From Candidatus Zhuqueibacterota bacterium (GTDB taxonomy: Bacteria; SM23-31), in NCBI GenBank assembly GCA_022562855.1, contig JADFON010000044.1:1-9907 (forward strand): DNA of 9,907 nucleotides. The letters are read 5' to 3'. Within the stretch, counting starts at the first letter, position 1. Each line of letters starts with the position of its first letter. Shown here in pieces: positions 6,806 through 9,907 of the stretch. The position numbers and the translations under genes are program-made. The notes beneath the pieces are model-generated. The model was given only the letters and a program-made list of their open reading frames with translations, was not told where the DNA came from and did no database searches.

Positions 6806-8134
6806 ATGAGCTACACCGCGGAAGATGTATTAAGAATTGTGAAGGACAAGAACGTCCGCTTTATAAATCTTTGGTTTACCGATATACTGGGCATTTTGAA
6901 GAATTTTTCCATTACCCCCCAGGAACTGGAGGGAGCGTTCGCCGAAGGAATGGGGTTTGACGGTTCGTCTATCGAAGGATTTGCCAGGATACAGGAAAGC
7001 GATATGGTTGCCTTTCCCGATCCGTCAACTTTTAATATACTTCCCTGGCAGTCGAATAGTCTCGTATTAGGAAGGATGTTTTGCGATATCTATACCCCTG
7101 AAGGCGAACCGTATGAAGGGGACCCGCGGTACTGTCTGAAACGCAATCTTGAAAAAGCGAAGGAGATGGGTTTTGACTCGTTTTATATAGGTCCCGAACT
7201 TGAATTTTTTTATTTTCCGAGTGATAAAGACCCGACGCCACTCGATTCAGGTGGTTATTTCGACCAGCTTCCATTGGATCTTGGCACCGATTTAAGAAAA
7301 GAAACGATCAAAAACCTTGAAGAACTCGGCATCGCAGTGGAATACAGTCATCACGAGGTTGGTCCAAGTCAGCATGAGATAGACCTCCGGTACTGTGACG
7401 CTCTTCGCATGGCTGACCAGGTAATGACGTATAAAACGGTCGTTAAGAGAACAGCGTACCAGAGAGGCTATTACGCCACGTTTATGCCAAAGCCTATAAC
7501 TGGTGTGAACGGTTCCGGAATGCATATCCATCAGTCGTTGTTTAAAGGCGAAAAGAACATGTTTTTCGATAAGAACAACGGCACATATCTTTCCGAAACC
7601 TGTAAACATTATGTCGCGGGAATACTCGCGCATTGCCGCGCGTTTACTGCAATCTCCAACCAGTGGGTAAATTCATACAAACGTCTCGTACCCGGGTATG
7701 AGGCGCCGGTATATATCTCATGGGCACAGAGAAACAGGTCGGCTTTGGTGAGAATCCCCGTTTACAAACCGGGTAAAGAGAGCGCTACCCGAATCGAAAT
7801 CAGGTCACCCGACCCGGCATGTAATCCATATTTGACTTTTGCCGTTATGCTTCGCGCAGGGCTTGACGGAATCGAGAAAAAAATGGAATTGATGCCTGCT
7901 TCTGACAATAACATTTATGAAATGACCGAAAAAGAAAGGAAAGACGCCAATATACTTGCGTTACCCGAATCACTCTGGGAAGCCATTCAGCTTATGGAAA
8001 AAGATGAATTGATAAAGGATGCACTTGGCGATCACATATTCGAACAGTTCATGCGCAACAAGAAGATCACCTGGGAAGATCACCGTGTCCAGGTCACTCC
8101 TTATGAGATTGAGAACTTCATGCCGATATTATAG
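6806..8134 (+). CDS. glnA: Type I glutamine synthetase (GSI-alpha, GlnA2-like), active site intact
   Basis: A second 442-residue GSI-alpha protein. All hallmark motifs are present: FTDILG (24-29), FDGSSIEGFARIQESDM (51-67, including the Arg62-equivalent R61), PELEFF (130-135), SHHEVGPSQHEIDL (181-194), FMPKPITGVNGSGMHIHQSL (226-245), NSYKRLVPGYEAP (289-301), AQRNRSALVRIP (307-318, catalytic arginines kept) and ATRIEIRSPDPACNPYLTFA. It ends TPYEIENFMPIL, resembling the TPFELERYLPVL ending of actinobacterial GlnA2-type enzymes, and it has their NLWFTDILG and SNQWVNSYKR variants. It therefore belongs to a different subgroup from the preceding gene and is the better candidate for the main glutamine-forming enzyme. 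Tyr371 lies near the position of the E. coli adenylylated tyrosine, but alpha-type enzymes are not normally adenylylated. AAAGGA seven bases upstream supports the ATG at 6806. Confidence 0.95.
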   Translation: MSYTAEDVLRIVKDKNVRFINLWFTDILGILKNFSITPQELEGAFAEGMGFDGSSIEGFARIQESDMVAFPDPSTFNILPWQSNSLVLGRMFCDIYTPEGEPYEGDPRYCLKRNLEKAKEMGFDSFYIGPELEFFYFPSDKDPTPLDSGGYFDQLPLDLGTDLRKETIKNLEELGIAVEYSHHEVGPSQHEIDLRYCDALRMADQVMTYKTVVKRTAYQRGYYATFMPKPITGVNGSGMHIHQSLFKGEKNMFFDKNNGTYLSETCKHYVAGILAHCRAFTAISNQWVNSYKRLVPGYEAPVYISWAQRNRSALVRIPVYKPGKESATRIEIRSPDPACNPYLTFAVMLRAGLDGIEKKMELMPASDNNIYEMTEKERKDANILALPESLWEAIQLMEKDELIKDALGDHIFEQFMRNKKITWEDHRVQVTPYEIENFMPIL

Positions 8135-8160
8135 TAATTTGAGAAACGGAATTCAATGTG

Positions 8161-8174
8161 TCCGGGTTTCCGGA
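8161..8174 (+). other. Short GC hairpin after the glnA pair
   Basis: TCCGG-GTTT-CCGGA gives a perfect 5-bp stem with a tetraloop 26 nt after the stop. It is not followed by a T-run, so it is at most a weak pause or a 3'-end-stabilising hairpin and not a clear intrinsic terminator. Confidence 0.3.
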
Positions 8175-8203
8175 GCTAAATAGCCTGTGTCCAGTATTTT
8201 GGC

Positions 8204-8222
8204 AGTGTTTTAATTAAACACT
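8204..8222 (+). terminator. Weak candidate terminator of the glnA pair
   Basis: AGTGTTT-TAATT-AAACACT: perfect 7-bp arms with a 5-nt loop, then a T-rich stretch (8227-8242). The stem is AT-rich and the T-run is interrupted, so efficiency is doubtful. It partly overlaps the left arm of the larger inverted-repeat element. Confidence 0.35.
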
Positions 8223-8413
8223 TAACTTTTGTATTTTTGTTTAAAACCACTTTTAGTTGGATTGAAAACCCAAAGTTGCAAAGTCGGGGTCAGGGACGAT
8301 CCCGACTACGATTCTTTTTGCCATATCTGATGCGGTAGTCCGGTCTGCCCCCTTGATCGGGCTCGTCCCGGAGCCGGACATGATCAATTTAGTCAGAAAT
8401 ACAAAAGTTCAGT
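8220..8413. repeat. 194-nt inverted-repeat element with internal hairpins (MITE-like or structured RNA)
   Basis: The left arm 8220-8245 pairs with 8388-8413: of 26 positions all but two mismatches can pair in RNA (two as G-U). Its core is AACTTTTGTATTTTTG (8224-8239) against CAGAAATACAAAAGTT (8394-8409). Inside are GC-rich hairpins: AGTCGGG (8282-8288) with CCCGACT (8301-8307), and GTCCGG (8338-8343) with CCGGAC (8374-8379); GGCTC (8360-8364) can also pair with GAGCC (8371-8375). GGGACGATCCCGA (8293-8305) is repeated inverted at 8357-8369 with one mismatch, so alternative folds exist. TTAAACACTTAA (8214-8225) and TTAAACATTTAA (8413-8424) are near-identical direct repeats at the ends, like a target duplication. 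No ORF lies inside. It ends 45 bp before the cyclophilin start, so it could be a non-autonomous mobile element, an ncRNA or a leader structure. Confidence 0.6.
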
Positions 8414-8457
8414 TAAACATTTAAATTTATTGAATGCAAGAAATGGAGAAATGCTTT

Positions 8458-9126
8458 ATGAAGAATATTCCGAACAAGATTACGCTCTTAGTTTTGACCT
8501 CCGCTATTACCATTTTGTTTTGCAGCGATTCCGGGGATTTGGGTTCCGATGTTTCCGATGAGCCTATAGTATTGACAAACACAGAAATAGCCGAGGTAGT
8601 AGCAAATCTTCGCTTCATCGAGGCTGTCCCTGTTGAAGAAGGTGAGATAGCAGTGATCGAGACTTCCCTCGGAACAATAAAATTCAAATTCTTTACGGAT
8701 GTAGCGCCAAACCAGTGTGCAAATTTCAAAAAACTCGCAAACAGCGGCTTCTACGATTGGACGACGTTTCACCGTGTCATGCCGGGTTTTATGATTCAGG
8801 GAGGGGATATCAACAGCAAAAATTCGGATCAAAGAGACGACGGCAGAGGCGATCCCGGTTATAACGTCAACGCCGAATTCAGCGATATAAAACACACAAG
8901 AGGAATAGTCTCAACTGCAAGAAAAGCAGGCGACATAAACAGCGCGGGAAGCCAGTTCTTTATCATGCATGCCGTCTCCCCAAATCTTGACGGTCAATAT
9001 ACCGTTTTCGGTGAAGTAATAGAGGGTATGGAAATTGTAGACATGATAGCAGCCGCACCGAAAGACATGAATGACCGCCCTAATGAAAACATTTACGTGA
9101 AACGGGTAAGGGTCATCAAACCTTAA
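8458..9126 (+). CDS. Exported cyclophilin-type peptidyl-prolyl cis-trans isomerase, probable lipoprotein
   Basis: Cyclophilins speed cis-trans isomerisation of X-Pro bonds; this one is exported and so likely acts in periplasmic or envelope protein folding. From ATG 8458 it is 222 residues. Residues 1-21 form a basic and hydrophobic signal ending ITILF-Cys22, followed by an acidic linker; the Phe just before the Cys is atypical for a lipobox, so lipidation is probable but not certain. The cyclophilin domain spans ~64-220: FHRVMPGFMIQGGD (104-117) carries the catalytic Arg106 with Phe111 and Gln114, GSQFFI (164-169) carries Phe168, and LDGQYTVFGEV (177-187) follows. The human cyclophilin A positions Trp121 and His126 are Asn176 and Tyr181, so weak cyclosporin binding is expected. 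The start 8458 is preferred because GGAG (8445-8448) lies nine bases upstream and the signal peptide then begins properly; the in-frame ATG at 8434 lacks a ribosome site. Confidence 0.93.
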   Translation: MKNIPNKITLLVLTSAITILFCSDSGDLGSDVSDEPIVLTNTEIAEVVANLRFIEAVPVEEGEIAVIETSLGTIKFKFFTDVAPNQCANFKKLANSGFYDWTTFHRVMPGFMIQGGDINSKNSDQRDDGRGDPGYNVNAEFSDIKHTRGIVSTARKAGDINSAGSQFFIMHAVSPNLDGQYTVFGEVIEGMEIVDMIAAAPKDMNDRPNENIYVKRVRVIKP

Positions 9127-9166
9127 AAAGTTTCAGATCCTCAGCTTTCAATTTTAACCTGCCTGC

Positions 9167-9211
9167 GGAGAACACCGGTGCGACAATTGAGTGTCATCAC
9201 CGATGTTCCCC
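9167..9211 (+). other. Imperfect hairpin downstream of the cyclophilin gene
   Basis: GGAGAACACCGGTG (9167-9180) pairs with CACCGATGTTCCCC (9198-9211) at 12 of 14 positions around a 17-nt loop. It lies 41 nt after the cyclophilin stop and no T-run follows. It could protect the 3' end of the message or belong to a structured RNA; it is not a standard intrinsic terminator. Confidence 0.4.
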
Positions 9212-9251
9212 TTACACTATTTCTAAGTTCCCGGTCTCTCTCTTCCCAACT

Positions 9252-9292
9252 AATAATTTGTATTTTGTTCACTTCAAATAATTTGTACCTTG
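9252..9292. repeat. 16-bp direct repeats, 25-bp period
   Basis: AATAATTTGTATTTTG (9252-9267) recurs as AATAATTTGTACCTTG (9277-9292): the first 11 bases are identical and 14 of 16 match. TTTG (9257-9260) and TAATTTG (9279-9285), 18 bp apart, loosely resemble a Bacteroidetes-type promoter (TTTG/TAnnTTTG), which would start a rightward transcript near 9292. Confidence 0.35.
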
Positions 9293-9295
9293 AAA

Positions 9296-9323
9296 AATCT
9301 TGTCACACAGGTGTCACAAGATT
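9296..9323. promoter_or_regulatory. 28-bp near-perfect palindrome
   Basis: AATCTTGTCACAC (9296-9308), centre AG, GTGTCACAAGATT (9311-9323): 12 of 13 arm positions are complementary. TGTCACA also occurs twice in direct orientation, 11 bp apart. It could be an operator for a dimeric regulator or the 5' hairpin of a small RNA; it is not a terminator because no T-run follows on either strand. Confidence 0.45.
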
Positions 9324-9441
9324 ATCGTGTTCTTCCGTAAATGTCAAAATAAAAATCGACCAACCAATTTTTGATCTATAGCGTCTAAGATGGTAAAGAG
9401 GATTGAGAGGCTTGTCTGCCAGGCTTTTAAATTGATTACAT

Positions 9442-9468
9442 AAAAATCCCGCACTGCGGGATTTTTTT
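9442..9468 (+). terminator. Strong intrinsic terminator
   Basis: AAAAATCCCGC (9442-9452), loop ACT, GCGGGATTTTT (9456-9466) and further T's: a perfect 11-bp stem and a 7-T run. It is 316 bp past the cyclophilin stop, so it either ends a long 3' region of that message or a separate short transcript. The five A's on the left make it partly bidirectional. Confidence 0.9.
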
Positions 9469-9509
9469 ATTGGCAACATTGTAGACAAATACAGGAGGAA
9501 TGCAGGTTC

Positions 9510-9659
9510 ATGTTTACAATATCATTGAATTTTGATCTGAATCCAACCAAAACTTTTAGAATATTTCTAAGCAAGGAGAAAATTTACCCTGAAATTTTTC
9601 CCTTCCACCGTATTTTATCCTCCCTCAATTTCATCAAAATCATTCGATTTTTGTTCTGA
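9510..9659 (+). CDS. Possible 49-residue small protein, unrecognised
   Basis: An ATG at 9510 opens 49 codons (MFTISLNFDLNPTKTFRIFL...) to TGA at 9657-9659. AGGAGG (9493-9498) is the strongest ribosome-site match in the window, 11 bases upstream, which is longer than ideal. The product is rich in Phe, Ile and Lys, basic, without a clear domain, signal peptide or continuous membrane helix; that composition is also what random AT-rich DNA gives. It begins just after the 9442 terminator and no clear promoter was found. I do not recognise it, and it may well be non-coding. Confidence 0.2.
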   Translation: MFTISLNFDLNPTKTFRIFLSKEKIYPEIFPFHRILSSLNFIKIIRFLF

Positions 9660-9684
9660 TTCTTAAAAAAATATTGTATATTTG
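9650..9684 (+). promoter_or_regulatory. Candidate Bacteroidetes-type promoter of the last gene
   Basis: TATATTTG (9677-9684) fits TAnnTTTG, and TTTG (9650-9653) lies 23 bp upstream, somewhat further than the usual ~19-20. The predicted start is ~20 bp before the ATG at 9710. There is no Shine-Dalgarno; the leader is A/T only, as is common in Bacteroidetes-like mRNAs. Confidence 0.35.
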
Positions 9685-9709
9685 TTCGGCAAATTTTAAA
9701 TAAAATTTT

Positions 9710-9907
9710 ATGAATCGTCGAAATTTTTTAAATCTTATTTTTGTTCTATCGATATCGGTCTTTTTTTGTTTTCCCTCTTTAGCGCTATCTCAGACCATTC
9801 CAAATTCTTTTTTTCATGATACGTCAACTATTCTCCCTTATGCCCATCTAAGAGTTTTCTTAGAGGACGGGCAAACCAGGATGATCCCTTTTACTCCGGT
9901 AGTAATA
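9710..9907 (+). CDS. Exported protein of unknown function (partial, C-terminus off the right edge)
   Basis: ATG at 9710 opens 66 codons without a stop to the window edge. Residues 1-27 look like a signal peptide: basic MNRRNFLN, a hydrophobic Phe/Leu/Ile-rich core, and SLALS before Gln28 as a likely signal peptidase I site (Ala25-x-Ser27). The RRNFLN segment resembles a twin-arginine motif (RRxFLK), so Tat export is possible, although the strongly hydrophobic core fits Sec equally. The mature start QTIPNSFFHDTSTILPYAHL followed by RVFLEDGQTRMIPFTP matches no family I recognise. The choice of start rests on the signal peptide beginning there and on the short AT-rich leader; no Shine-Dalgarno is present. 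The gene seems to be monocistronic at its 5' end, separated from the cyclophilin gene by a strong terminator. Confidence 0.75.
   Translation, partial: MNRRNFLNLIFVLSISVFFCFPSLALSQTIPNSFFHDTSTILPYAHLRVFLEDGQTRMIPFTPVVI

Larger units (their letters stand above)
9127..9709. other. 583-bp intergenic region with hairpins, repeats and a terminator
   Basis: No protein gene is convincing here; the 60-70-codon open frames on both strands have no family resemblance and no ribosome site. The region holds a hairpin (9167-9211), direct repeats (9252-9292), a palindrome (9296-9323), a strong intrinsic terminator (9442-9468) and a 49-codon ORF with an AGGAGG (9510-9659), each listed separately. A 17-codon ORF (9390-9443, MVKRIERLVCQAFKLIT) ends exactly at the terminator stem but has no Shine-Dalgarno. 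Confidence 0.6.

Noticed and set aside
8135-8457. Known riboswitch or insertion-sequence remnant
   Set aside because: The structure is clear, but I recognise no known riboswitch core and no transposase remnant, so only a generic inverted-repeat element is claimed.
8488-8895. 135-codon minus-strand ORF opposite the cyclophilin gene
   Set aside because: Antisense to a gene with clear family motifs; composition and lack of a start context argue against coding.
8434-9126. Cyclophilin start at 8434
   Set aside because: It has no ribosome site and would put MQEMEKCF before the signal peptide; the ATG at 8458 has GGAG nine bases upstream and begins a normal signal sequence.
9390-9443. 17-codon ORF ending at the terminator (MVKRIERLVCQAFKLIT)
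   Set aside because: Too short to support without a ribosome site or conservation; recorded only within the intergenic description.
9178-9488. ORFs of 67 (plus) and 61 (minus) codons in the last intergenic region
   Set aside because: Both cross palindromes or the terminator, have no ribosome site and no recognisable features.
9127-9709. tRNA, tmRNA, 6S RNA, RNase P RNA or CRISPR array
   Set aside because: No cloverleaf, CCA end, conserved RNase P/tmRNA core or regularly spaced repeat array was found; the two direct repeats are a single pair.

Overview
The window reads as a chromosomal segment of a Gram-negative, moderately AT-rich bacterium, most likely from the FCB side of the tree (Marinimicrobia, KSB1, Calditrichota or a relative). 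This placement is inference. The reasons are: two or more probable lipoproteins and a LolC/E-type transporter (so an outer membrane); a lysyl-tRNA synthetase with an insert before its RYRRRY segment that I associate with Bacteroidetes-like enzymes; a formylglycine-generating-enzyme-like lipoprotein of a kind common in those phyla; and few strong Shine-Dalgarno sequences.

Layout. Positions 1-661 (minus) hold the N-terminal 220 codons of an FGE/sulfatase-modifying-factor-like lipoprotein that runs off the left edge. After a 382-bp gap comes a leftward cluster prfB > lysS > lolC-like (5066 to 1044), read from a good sigma-70-type promoter at 5177-5149. prfB contains the classical programmed +1 frameshift, so the complete RF2 starts at about 5066 and not at the downstream TTG (4981). 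A divergent intergenic region of about 345 bp separates this cluster from two rightward type I glutamine synthetase genes (5415-6743 and 6806-8134), each 442 codons, each with its own plausible promoter. They are not a recent duplication: the first resembles the Bacillus-type GSI-alpha but has lost a catalytic arginine; the second resembles actinobacterial GlnA2-type enzymes and keeps every catalytic motif. A secreted cyclophilin-type prolyl isomerase follows (8458-9126), and the N-terminus of an unrecognised exported protein (9710 onward) reaches the right edge.

Non-coding regions. The gap 8135-8457 contains a striking 194-nt element: a 26-position, nearly fully paired AT-rich outer stem enclosing GC-rich internal hairpins. 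It could be a MITE-like repeat or a structured RNA/leader of the cyclophilin gene. The gap 9127-9709 holds a 14-position hairpin, a pair of 16-bp direct repeats, a 28-bp near-perfect palindrome and a perfect intrinsic terminator; together these could be a small RNA gene. A perfect 16-bp palindrome overlaps the -10 box of the prfB operon.

Functionally this is mostly core metabolism: translation termination and tRNA charging coupled to lipoprotein export on one side, and nitrogen assimilation plus periplasmic protein folding on the other. I see no defence system, CRISPR array, tRNA, rRNA or insertion sequence. The observations most worth following are the unusual first glutamine synthetase, the 8220-8413 inverted-repeat element and the possible small RNA before the 9442 terminator.
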